DNA of 64,000 nt from Vulpes vulpes (taxonomy: Eukaryota > Chordata > Mammalia > Carnivora > Canidae): positions 140,102,269 through 140,166,268 of the forward strand of contig NC_132782.1 in assembly GCF_048418805.1 (NCBI RefSeq). Reading direction: 5' to 3'. Shown piece after piece: positions 1-10,030 of the stretch. Every line of letters begins with the position of its first letter. Positions within the stretch are counted from its first letter, which is position 1. Both the position numbers and the translations under genes were made by a program. The notes beneath the pieces are model-generated. The model was not told the DNA's origin and did no database searches. It was given only the letters and a program-made list of their open reading frames with translations.

Positions 1-2083
1 TCTACTTAAACAGCCTTATTACAGTCTATATTTACACATTTATGTGTCATTTGATAAATTTTCCCCTTCCATTTTAAACCCTGAGTTTTTTTAAGTCTTT
101 TTGGTTCATTGCTGCATCCTCCTTAAGCTCACCATTGCTGGCAGAGCACAGATGCCTGATAGCTACCGAGAGTTAGTGATGGATGAATCCTAAGCTGAGG
201 CCATCACTATTCTTCATTCATTCATTCCTTCCCCAAACCCCTCTTCCCAGGCCCGTAAAACATGAGTGATTTTTTTTTTTGACTTTTGTCATTCAGAGAA
301 GAAAAAGGAGAACAGAAGATTGGAAAACTGAAGCATATGGTAGACAATGCTACCTTCTATTGACGTGAGATCTATCAGTGCTTATGGCTATAGCTATCAA
401 GGAAGACCGAAGGTAAAGCAAGGAGTATGTTTTGGCCTTTAACAATAGCTTCTCTACTCTATTTTACTGGTACTAATACCTGGACTGAGAAGTAGGTTGG
501 TATTCAAAGCACAGATAGGTAGCCTAGACTCTATCTTCTACCAGAAAAGAAACCAACAAATACAAGCAAACAAACAAAGACCAGACAAGAATCTGCTTCC
601 TATTATTCAGAAGCCAAGGAAGATCCATATGGGCTTTTCTTAAATATTGTGGGGATTTAAGATCAGTCTATAAGGAGCTAAGAAGTCAGTACTGCTGTTT
701 AAAATTGAAATGGCAATGATGAAATAGATTTCGTCTCAGGGGCCAGTCCTGAGCTATTATTAAGAGTGGCTTCTTAGAGATCTATGTTGCCAAGGATTCT
801 GACACCACACACCTGAGCCAAAGAGCCAAGAGTGCTATGATCAATTAGTGATGTGAGTCTGGCTTTGAATGGGTACTGGTGAAATGCAAGTTAGGTATTA
901 GCATTTACTCTTCAGAAACCAGAAAGTTGATAGGAAGATGGTATGGGGGACTGAATTAGCATTCCATTCATTTCCATTATAGGATTAAGGAATACATTTC
1001 TTTGGAATAGGAGCTCAATATCTGCTCGCTACCCAGGCCAAACATGCTGTCCATCATTCCTGATTACAATTTGGAAAATGGCCTGAGAACGGTAGATATA
1101 GAAATGCTAAGTGGTTTCACCCAAGATATTTATGAGAGCTCATGACAGGGTTAGAAGAATTTTTATTCCAGTGCCTTATCTTAATCAATATGGTCTCATT
1201 TTAAATTCACAACCTGTGATGTAAAAATACCTTAACATGTTTAATGAGATCAATTAAATATTTAGCTTGACATTGTCAACAGGAAATGGAACATTTGCAT
1301 GGAAATAAGCACTGCTACCTTTACTATTCTAAGTAATACACTGCTCTGCAGTTCAATTTTCTGGTCACACTTATGCCACAGTAAATGTCTCTGGAGATAA
1401 TATCAAGTCTGGCTACCCTTAGGGGAAGGTGAAGAGTGAGTATGCCTAGTTTGCATTATTTATTTTTTCTTATTGTGAAATCCAAGCTCAGAGTTCCTTA
1501 TCAGTGTTTGTTGAAATATACATTTAAGGGTTTACTGAAATCTATCTACTTCCACCATCAGTTGTCACTGTGACATTAAGTATGTAATGAACCTATATAG
1601 ATTCTCTGTGTCAACCCAGAAAGCACACATATATTGTTTATAAACACATTTTCTCCCATCTGCTGCTGTTGTCTTACCTCTGCTTTAAAATACATAAGTT
1701 GATCAGAGTTGTGTGGGTGGAGTAATATCTGCAATGCCAAACCACCTACAAGCTGTAATATATCACCGTGTGTCTCTGGGGGTCCAACTCACTAATTACT
1801 TCTCCAGAAATATATAAGAGGTCACTTGCCTGCTCCCTTTCATCATTACTTACCCACCAACAAGAGTGTTAAAATGGTTGTAAAGATACAAGGAGAAAAT
1901 GAGTGAGAGGCATTTATAAAACCTGGAAGCCAACCTCATTGGTAAAAGCCCAAAGCACACTCCAGATGTATGTCGTAAATGATGCAGGGAGAGCAATCTG
2001 AGAAACAGAATAGTCAGAAAGAAGAGGCCAATAGGGAGAGGGAGGAGGTTTCCACCACCCCGTGAAATTTTATAGGATTAAAT
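1..2083. other. Unassigned AT-rich sequence
   Basis: No open frame longer than background, no SINE, and no LTR or LINE end that I can recognise. It holds short poly(T) runs and a CATTC-type run near 215-228. It may contain repeats too decayed to recognise by eye. Confidence 0.5.
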
Positions 2084-2110
2084 TTATATATAGATATATA
2101 TATATATATT
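2084..2110. repeat. (TA)n microsatellite
   Basis: Nearly pure TA dinucleotides, about 27 bp, broken once by a G (tatagatata). Confidence 0.85.
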
Positions 2111-3623
2111 AGATTTCTTTATAATCATTTGTAAACTTTGCAGCAAGCTATTAGCTCTCTATGTTTAAAAATGATTATATAAACAAGTATGATTTGTGTA
2201 AACAAAGATCCTACCATTCTTTCAATGTAATATGGTAAGTAGTGTTTCCTGCTTTGAGCTGGACTGGGCGATAAAATTGAAGATGTCCATCCTTGGTTTT
2301 CAGTGCCCAGATATCATTCAGACACTGAAGAAGTCCTATTGCCCACTCACGGTTTCAATCCACCTGGAGCTCTTCTAGCATCTCTGTCCCCACAATTGGA
2401 CAAAGCTCACTACAGAGCCTGAAACTGGCCCTTAACCAACTGGTTCAAATGTGACTTTACTTTATAGGTATATGTGGGTAGGTGCTGGGGGGATAGTGGT
2501 AATATAATTGTTCCACTTGGGCAATATGAGAGGAATTCAGATTTACGTCATTTTGAAGAATCAAGATATCAAAATTTAAAAAGGGAATTTCCTTTTTTTT
2601 ATGCTTAAGAAGTTAATTTGCTCCTGAAAAAAAAAAAATCAGGTCTATTCCTCATTTTAAGTTAGAAAATCAAGGCACATAAATGAAAACTTTTTTTTTA
2701 ATCTCAGTAAGTCTAAAATGCATATTAAAAAATAATTTCCAGGCCTCAGATCTAGTTGTATAGTCAAATGACAGTACATTTTCCCTGTGAGAACTGTGAC
2801 ATATGTGAGAACTGACACATATCTAACTGATATGTATGCACGTGTAAGCATGATTTCATGTATTTTCGAAAAGCATAATAACATACCTAACCACTCTTTC
2901 TGAAGATGAACGAACCAGCCAGAATTTTTTCCTGTCACTTCTAGGACTCTAGATGATATCACCCACTGCCTCAAATCCTTATAGCAACTGTTTTAAGATC
3001 TTTAACATCAGATGTGTCAGCATTAACCTTGGACTCCCCTTTTAGCATGTTGGGTTTCCTATAATTCTCATTAACCTCATGATCATCAAGATTATACTTA
3101 TGAATTAAATACCTATTAGGTTCTAGGAGACATGGAAGGCCACAACCTTCTGGTAGCTTAAAATTATCCTAAGACAAATGCAGCAGAGAACATGGAGGAG
3201 CCTGATGAACTTTCCAGACTGATTTAATCAATTTTAGATTCAAGATTAGCAAAGGACCACATTAATCTCAATAGACCACTAACTGGCAAATACATGGTTA
3301 TTACTGCTTTACCTGTTTATGGGTTTTTGTCCAATGGTTTAATTATTCTTCCAAACCAACTTTCTAGTCTAGATAAACAAGATCATACATGAAAGGAAAA
3401 AAACTGCTGTTAAAAGCAAAACGAAAGGGTACTTTTAAGATGTTCCGAACTGAAGGGCAAATTCATGTAATATTGATCATTTCAAAGATCTGGATAAACA
3501 ATAGCATCAACAATCTTTATTTTTATCATGCTTTACAGTGTTAGCAAAGAACTGAAACAAAAAAAATTAATCTTTAGAAAGAAGCATAGTAAGTATTAGT
3601 ATCTCCAAAACATAGGTGGGTTT
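2111..3623. other. Unassigned AT-rich sequence
   Basis: No gene or clear repeat seen. A 105-codon minus-strand frame at 2657-2974 lacks any recognisable domain and is taken as chance. Confidence 0.5.
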
Positions 3624-3637
3624 TATAAATAGATTTA

Positions 3638-3806
3638 TTTTTAAGGATTTTATTTATTTATTCATGAGAGAGAGAGAGAGGCAGAGACAGAGGGAGAGGC
3701 AGGCCCCTTGCAGAGTAGGGAGCCCAATGCGTGACTCGATCACAGCACCTGGGATCACAACCTGAGCCAAAGGCAGATCCAACCAACCAAGCCACCCAGG
3801 CGCCCC
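3638..3806 (-). mobile_element. SINEC (tRNA-Lys-derived carnivore SINE)
   Basis: Minus-strand SINE. On the plus strand it starts with the inverted tail (ttaaggattttatttattta), then the GA-rich middle, and ends with the inverted head (gccacccaggcgcccc). TSD: TATAAATAGATTTA at 3624-3637 and TATAAATGGATTTA at 3807-3820, one mismatch in 14. Divergence suggests an older insertion. It is transcribed, if at all, by Pol III and moves using L1 enzymes. Confidence 0.92.
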
Positions 3807-3820
3807 TATAAATGGATTTA

Positions 3821-6034
3821 AATAAGCTGATCGTATTCCTATGACCGAATAATTGGACCTACACATTCTTAGGGGTCCTTTATACAACATCTGAGCATGT
3901 TTTTATTTTCCTGTCTCACATAAATTTAGACAGTATTGCTATTTGTACAAGTAGAAATTCATATCTTAATAATAGGCAATTTAAATGGTGCTATTGAACT
4001 TAGGATCAACTAGGAAAAATTATCATTCCATTCAGCCTAACTTTGACAGGGAGTGACTACATTGTCTTATGTCGATGGTAAATTTTCAGGGAGAGAGGAA
4101 CAACACCTCAACTTTCTTTGAAAACAAGCTGATGTGAACTTATAAGAGAAATCTTAATTCTCTAAACACCAGGAGCAAAGAATACTTTGAAAAGTTTTAG
4201 GTGGTTTTCATAAAGCAAATTTCCTGTCCTACGCTTTCCCTGCTAAAAACTGACAGAGAAGCCACAAATGGAAAGAAGGTACTCCATTAGTCCGCGGTAA
4301 TTTCCCTTGCACAAATTAATATGAGGCGGACACGGAAATAGCTCCCAGTTTGCCTTCCTGTGGGGGTGCCCATGTGAGCCTGTGCAGACTCCTTCTATGA
4401 GTAATTGGGTGACAAGCTTAGGGGCACTGCAGGCATAGGAAATCAGCTCTAAAGAACAGAGTCCCCCACCCTGATTTCCCACATAGAAAGTCACTTTTCA
4501 CATGTTTCTCTCTTTGTTTAGTTTAGGGTTTTTTTTTTTTTTTTTCTTTTAAACAACACAATCCACAAGCCCTGCCTAAGGGTGTATATTGTAAACCATA
4601 TGGATCGCTGAGCTTTCAGCCCCTGGCTTTCATAGCTTTCTCATCCAGGATGCTAATATTTCTATGATTCACTAACATGACAAGAACAAGATATGCTGCT
4701 TCTGGCATCCTTCCTTTGGGGGGAGAAAAAAAATCCGAAAGCTGTACTTTACTAGTAAAAATTGCCAAGAAAATCAATCCATTTGATGACCCCCCAAGGC
4801 TGCACTATCATCTCAGAGTTGAAAGTGCATCGTCTGTTCCAGAAAAGGGGTAAAAAGCAAGAGACAAAAGTTCAGTATGTGGGTCATCCCACAATGTTGA
4901 GAGGAAGTTCACGGCTCAAGTGGTCAGATAATACTCTCATGCTACTGTGTGGAACAATAACCCACCAGGAGGAGACTCATATCTTTGCCTCCATCTGCTT
5001 TCCTGTCTCTGCAAAATTAAAAAAAGGAAAGTATCTATTTACTGATAGACAGTCCCCTGGTAACATTCTTATAATTTCTACATCCTGCTTTGTCATACTA
5101 TATCTGAAACACTGTGTTCATTTTCTTTAACTTGTTTTTAGAAGTTATCCTTGCCTTTGAAGAATATTCACCCACAGAAAACAAAAATTAGATCTTTTTC
5201 TCATAAACCAAAGAAACGAAGTAACTCTCTACTGACCTAGGATTTGTGCTGTTTGATTTCTGCCTCAAGCATCTACCATAAAATATTGAAAATGCTTAGT
5301 AGAGGTTTCAGCTCATAGGAAGACCTGAAGCACAATTTTCATTCTGGCACTAAGGCCATTTCCTAGGGAGAGGGGGGATGGAATTGTGCAACAGGACTTT
5401 CTTCACTGAGGCAGTCTTCAGGGACTAATGGGCAGCCCTCTTTGCTCAATTATTTATGCTCTGCATAACAAACCTGCACACAATTATTTGGGGGAGAGAA
5501 ATATGCCCTCTGTTTGGATGCCCTCAGGTAGGAACTACATCTCTCTGTGATGCACTTTATAGGATACTGACAATTGTTAGGGATCTTGCAGGTCAATTTT
5601 TCATAGAATGCAAGAACCACTTCCACAACATCTTTGCCAAGTAGTTGTGTAGCGCCTACCCTTTATGTATTAACAAATATCTATGGAACACTAAGTTTAA
5701 GCTGTAAGCTAAGCACATGCAAAAAAATTTTTTAAACCCAATACATAAATCTTGCCCTCAAGATTCTCACAGTCTAGAAGAAAAGAGACACATGTAACCA
5801 ATTATAAGAACTGTGCTAAGAAAGTAGAAGGGAATAATTAATTCTGAGTGGCTCAAAGAAATCATAAAAATGTTAATAATAGGATGAGATCTTAAGAATG
5901 AGGAGATTGCAACCAGACGGAGGACGGATAAAAGGACATTCTAAGCAAACAAACCAACAACAACAACAACTCCATCTGGAAATGTGAAAATTCTCAGGGT
6001 ATTAAAGTCATATAGACATAGTTATTTCTTTTCG
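3821..6034. other. Unassigned sequence, possible old repeat traces
   Basis: No gene found. About 5660-5800 reads like a decayed MIR/L2-class repeat ('taacaaatatctatggaac...' and 'cctcaagattctcacagtc'), at low confidence. A poly(T) run of about 20 lies near 4530. A 122-codon frame at 4762-5130 has no domain and no coding context. Confidence 0.4.
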
Positions 6035-6181
6035 GGCTGCACTGTCTAATATGGTAGCCACTAATAATGTGGTTATTGAACACCGAAGTGAATTCAAATT
6101 GAAATGTGCTTTAAGGGTAAAATATACACTAGATTTTTAAAGTATTTTCAAAAGACTGTAAACTGTATTATAAGACATTAC
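6035..6181. mobile_element. Old DNA transposon, left arm
   Basis: Begins 'ggctgcactgtctaatatgg' and reads into 'tagccactaataatgtggttattgaacac', the pattern of a common mammalian non-autonomous DNA transposon; I do not assign the family. It stops at 6181, where a minus-strand MLT1 LTR begins. The other arm resumes at about 9768. The two outer ends form an imperfect inverted repeat (…CACTGTCTAATATGG versus the complement of CCATTGGACAGCACTG). Confidence 0.6.
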
Positions 6182-7115
6182 TGTATAGCAAGTTACCCAA
6201 AACATTTAGTAGTTTAAAACACTAACATGAAGTATCTCACAGTTTTGTGGGTCAGGCATTTGAGAGTGATTCTTCCTTACGAACTCTCATGAGATAACAG
6301 ATGCCAGTGAAGGCTGCAGGAAGTGAAGGCCTGAGTGAGGCTGGAGGATCCCCTTCCCAGCAGATCATTTGCAACGCTGTTGACAGACCTCAGTTCCTTG
6401 CTAGCTGTTGCTCAGAGACCCCAACTCTTTGCCACACCAACCATCACCATAGACAAGAATCCTCATTTTAGGGCAGCTGGCTTCCCACAGAGTGAGTGAT
6501 CAACCAAAGCAAATAGGAAGCTGCAGTACCTCTGATGGGGTTTGCGTCAGGCCACCCCGAAATACGCCACTTTGGCATACTGCTTATTTTGAATTAAAGT
6601 TGCTTAAGTAATAGTCAGTGCAAGGACACTCTGACCCTCCTCTGTCCCCCTGAAAGCAGGAAATAAATTTCCATGTGAAAGGTACCTTCCCAGCACCTGG
6701 AGGGGACAAAACTTCATTCTCACCAGAAATAGGGAATTCAGGGCCAAGAAGGCTATATACATAAACCTTGTTATTTCCTCATTAATTTGCTAGACCAACC
6801 CCAACTTCATGCTCCTGTCCTTTCTTCACAAATGTATTGTTCTTTGTCTAACTAGGCATAAAAGCTGCCTGCTTTGGTCACTTTTTGAGGTTCATATTTT
6901 TTTGAGCTCCCATACGTATAAAATTAACTTTTTTTCTTCTATTAACATGTCTTATGCCAACTGAATTACTAGGACAGCCAAAAAAACCAAAAGGGACGAA
7001 AAGAAGTTCTCCTTCCCCACACCATTTACGACTTTAGCTTCTGAAGTCGAACACCATCACCTCTGCTCTATTCTATCCGGCAGAGACTATTTGTTAACTC
7101 AAGCAAAGAGCAATT
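6182..7115 (-). mobile_element. MLT1-type LTR (3' LTR of MaLR provirus), interrupted
   Basis: Minus-strand ERVL-MaLR LTR. Its LTR end reads on the plus strand as 'gtatagcaagttacccaaaacatttagtagtttaaaac', followed by 'ctcacagttttgtgggtcagg' and 'cctcagttccttgctagctg'. At about 6533 it is broken by an unrelated LTR. It resumes at about 7022 with 'tttacgactttagcttctgaagtcg...accatcacctctgctctattctat', which follows directly in the uninterrupted relative. Its right edge is unclear (about 7115). With 9213-9767 it makes an LTR pair around 7.1-9.2 kb. Confidence 0.7.
6533..7021 (+). mobile_element. ERV1-type solo LTR inside the MLT1 LTR
   Basis: About 490 bp with LTR structure: TG start (tgatggggtttgcg), promoter-like CATAAAAG at 6857-6864, a late poly(A)-type TATAAA near 6917, then 'cttctattaacatgtcttatgccaa' and 'ggacagcc...' leading to a CCCACA end. 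This tail is typical of gammaretrovirus-like (ERV1) LTRs. No internal region adjoins it, so it is a solo LTR. The flanking 4-5-bp duplication is not clear, so the ends are good to a few bases only. Confidence 0.6.
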
Positions 7116-8444
7116 TGGCTCTAACTCTTGAAAGGAAATGTGTTGAACACAGTCCATTCTTTGGTTACAAATTATTTATATCCTTCTCACATGCAAAATA
7201 TGTGCACTCTTTCCCAAGGGTGCCCAAAGTTCATCGTATCACAATACCAGCTTAAATTTAGACTCTTGTCTTCTGGATCATGCGTAGGTACAGATGGAGC
7301 TACATGGGTATAGTTTAAGTGGCTCCCTGAGCACAGTTCCTCTTCACCAGAAGAACTGTGAACCAAAGAGACAAGTTATATGGCCCCCACACTTGAAACA
7401 TACAATGGTGGGGCAGGCATAATTTCCCTACAACACGACACATTCCTATTTAAACAAAGGAAGAAGCACAAAGATGTCATGAGGCTACAACATTCCTGAA
7501 ACTGAGCCAGGCATATCCGGGGTGTGTCTTGACTTGGTCCCATTCCTTCCTGGGAGTCATTGTCCATGGTTTTCAGCTCTGTCCTCTAGCCTCTTGGTTC
7601 TATCCTCTCACTCATCCTTCCTTTTCCAAGAAAGTGGCCTGTGTTTTCGGCCATGTAGGAGGCTCCCCCTCCCAAACTGCAGAATTCTGGGGGTTGAAAG
7701 GTCTCTATTTATTTCATTTTTATCTCTGTATCTTTTAGACCAAGCTGGCAGTGTTTCTTTGAATATAATTGTGCTTGAAACTTCGTGTAACTCCTGTGAT
7801 TCTTATTAGCATCCTTTCCATTAGACAGAAGTCATACCCATGGGACCTTCAAAATGAGTCCTTTTCTAGTGTTTCTCCTGAGATGGCTGAGGGACAAGAT
7901 CTTCATGTGTTAGAAGCTGTAGAGCTGGAGAGGCTCTGTGGGGTATATCTGGAAGCCTTTGAGAGAGACTTTGATCTGAACTGAGCTACACTACCTTCTG
8001 AGGCAAAATCTATGATTTTTCGGAGGTTTTCACAAAGGATTTCACAGTCTCATCCATGACATAATCTTTGAACCATATTTTCTTGACAGTATCCTGGATT
8101 GTATCTTCACTCATAAGATATTTCTTAATTTCCACATCATTCACCATCTGACTAGGTTAGGAATTTCCAAAAGCATCAAGTTCTTGTTCTTTCCTGTTTA
8201 GGTCATTCCTTTATTTCTCTCCTTCTCATGTTACTCTAAGCAGCAAGAAGAATCCAGTTTGCATCTTTACCACTTTGCATGAAAAGCTCCTTAACTAGAT
8301 TATTCCATTCATTTGGCACAATTTCTAATTTCCAGGTTACTGGAAGCAACAGTGTTGATAAACTTTCTAACATTATATATAACAAGACTTTCTCGTTTTC
8401 CTTTAAGCTTTCATTCACAGCTCCTCAAAGGATAACGTGTTTCT

Positions 8445-8628
8445 TTTTTTTTTTTTTAAGATTTTATTTGTTATCTATTCATGAGAGACACAGAGAGAGG
8501 CAGAGACATAGGCAGAGGGAAAAGCAGGCTCCCTGCGGGGAGCCTGATGTGGGACTCGATCCCAGCACCCCAGGATCAGGCCCTGAGCTGAAGGCAGATG
8601 CTCAACTGCTGAGCCACCCAAGTGCCCC
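8445..8628 (-). mobile_element. SINEC copy A (part of a composite insertion)
   Basis: Minus-strand SINE: poly(T)/TTAAGATTTTATTT tail on the left, GA-rich middle, inverted head 'gccacccaagtgcccc' at 8613-8628. A 15-bp direct repeat, GGATAACGTGTTTCT, lies just left (8430-8444). No matching repeat follows its head; the next copy is at 8823, after SINE B. A and B therefore look like one integrated unit. Confidence 0.9.
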
Positions 8629-8657
8629 TCCAGAAACTTTTTATATTCTTTTTTGTT

Positions 8658-8819
8658 TCAAAAATTTTATTTATTTATTCACGAGAGACACAGAGAGAGG
8701 CAGAGATAGAGTTATATCCCTGCTGAGCAGGAAGCCTGATGTGAACTCGATCCCAGGACCCCAGTCTCCTGACTTGAGCCAAAGGCAGATGCTCAACCAC
8801 TGAGCCACAAAGGTGTCCT
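8658..8819 (-). mobile_element. SINEC copy B (part of a composite insertion)
   Basis: Minus-strand SINE with an AT-rich tail at 8658, a GA-rich middle and a decayed head 'gagccacaaaggtgtcct' ending near 8819. A 29-bp linker that is not SINE (8629-8657), A-rich on the minus strand, separates it from copy A. The 15-bp direct repeat GGATAACATGTTTCT follows at 8823-8837. Confidence 0.88.
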
Positions 8820-8837
8820 ATAGGATAACATGTTTCT

Positions 8838-9035
8838 TTTCTTTTTTTTTTTAATTTTTATTTATTTATTTATGATAGTCACACACACACAGAGAGAGAG
8901 AGAGGCAGAGACACAGGCAGAGGGAGAAGCAGGCTCCATGCACCGGGAGCCCGACGTGGGATTCGATCCTGGGTCTCCAGGATCGCGCCCTGGGCCAAAG
9001 GCAGGCGCTAAACCGCTGCGCCACCCAGGGTTCCC
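8838..9035 (-). mobile_element. SINEC_Cf-like copy C (young)
   Basis: Near-complete minus-strand SINE: long T run, inverted tail, (CA)/(GA) middle, B box seen inverted as GGGATTCGATCC at 8958-8969, inverted head ending 'ccacccagggttccc' at 9035. The TSD is perfect over 15 bp: GGATAACATGTTTCT at 8823-8837 and 9036-9050. It is less diverged than copies A and B, so it inserted last, at the same target duplication. Confidence 0.95.
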
Positions 9036-9212
9036 GGATAACATGTTTCTAATAAGATTTTACAAGGCTCTCTGAGCTCCTGGTAACACTGTCCTTAAAG
9101 ATCTTCCAGCTCCTACCCACTGCTTGGTTCCAAAATCACTCCCACATTTTGGGGGTTTTGTTTGTTTGTTTGTTTGCTTTACAACAGGACTCCTCTGGCA
9201 AGTACCCAGATC

Positions 9213-9767
9213 TGCATTAGTTTAAACTTTTGTGTAACAAATGACTGCAAAGTTTTGTATCTATAAACAACAAACATTTATTATCTCACACAGTCTTGGA
9301 GGGTCACAAATATGGGAGTGAATTAGCTGTGTTTTCTGATTCAGGGTCTCTTACAAGTTTGCAATAAAGCTGTCAGCTGGGGTGGTTGTCATCTGAAGCT
9401 TGACTGTGGCTGGACAATCTGCTCCATGATGGATCACTTCTGCGACTATTGGCAGGAGACCTCAGTTCCTCGCTGGTTGTTGGCAAAAGGCTTCAATTCC
9501 TCTCTACAGAGGCTCTTCACAGGCCTGCCTAAGTGCCCTCACAGCATGGAGCTGACTTCTCCCAGAATGAATGATGCAAGAGACAGCAAGGCAGAAGCCA
9601 CAAGGCTTTTTATATACCTACCCTGAGAGGTAACATACCATCTGCATACCCTATTGGCCATACCAACCAACCCTGCTACGGTGTGGAAGGGAATTACACA
9701 GAGGTAATCTAGAGCCATCGATCTTGGCAGAGATCAGTAAGGGTCATCTTGGAAGCTGGCTAGTATA
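9213..9767 (-). mobile_element. MLT1-type LTR (5' LTR of MaLR provirus)
   Basis: Full-length minus-strand LTR of about 555 bp. On the plus strand it runs from 'tgcattagtttaaac' through 'aacaacaaacatttattatctcacac', 'ggcaggagacctcagttcctcgctgg' and 'catggagctgacttctccc' to 'gtcatcttggaagctggctagtata'. The read on the minus strand is a TG...CA-type LTR. It matches the interrupted LTR at 6182-7115, so the two bracket a provirus. Beyond it the split DNA transposon resumes. Confidence 0.7.
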
Positions 9768-10030
9768 TGTACATATGCAATTATTGATTTTTAATATTGA
9801 CTATCTGATTTGCCTCATTTGTATCCTTTATGTGTTGAACAAAATATATTAAAATAAAAATATAAAACATTAAAAATGTTATAGACATATAAATACATGT
9901 AAATTATATAAATCTAATAGATTATTAAATATCTCTGTCTGTTGATGTTTACTTTTATATTAACGGGGCTACTAAAGAATTCCAAGTTATGTATCTGGCT
10001 CATATAGATTTCCATTGGACAGCACTGTCC
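9768..10030. mobile_element. Old DNA transposon, right arm
   Basis: AT-rich interior ending 'aacggggctactaaagaattcc...tggctcatatagatttccattggacagcactg', the usual right end of the same element whose left arm is at 6035-6181. The match of the two arms across 3.6 kb of inserted provirus shows the order of insertion. Confidence 0.55.

Larger units (their letters stand above)
7116..9212 (-). mobile_element. MaLR internal region (non-coding), interrupted by SINEs
   Basis: Sequence between two same-orientation MLT1-type LTRs. It holds pyrimidine-rich text such as 'cctctcactcatccttccttttcc', 'ggcctgtgttttcggccatgtag' and 'taatttccacatcattcaccatctgactaggttagg', which I recognise as typical of MaLR internal sequence read in antisense. 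It is split at 8430-9050 by three SINEs; host text continues across them ('cagctcctcaaaggataac' to 'aataagattttacaaggc'). No gag or pol frame is present, as usual for MaLRs. A (GTTT)n run lies at 9160-9178. Confidence 0.55.

Noticed and set aside
4762..5130. 122-codon plus-strand frame starting with a good ATG
   Set aside because: Low-complexity ending, no domain, no promoter or exon signals nearby.
8279..8803. 174-codon plus-strand open frame, the longest in the window
   Set aside because: It runs through two SINEs (A and B). The Arg/Glu/Gln-rich parts are the translated GA tract and inverted head, not a protein.
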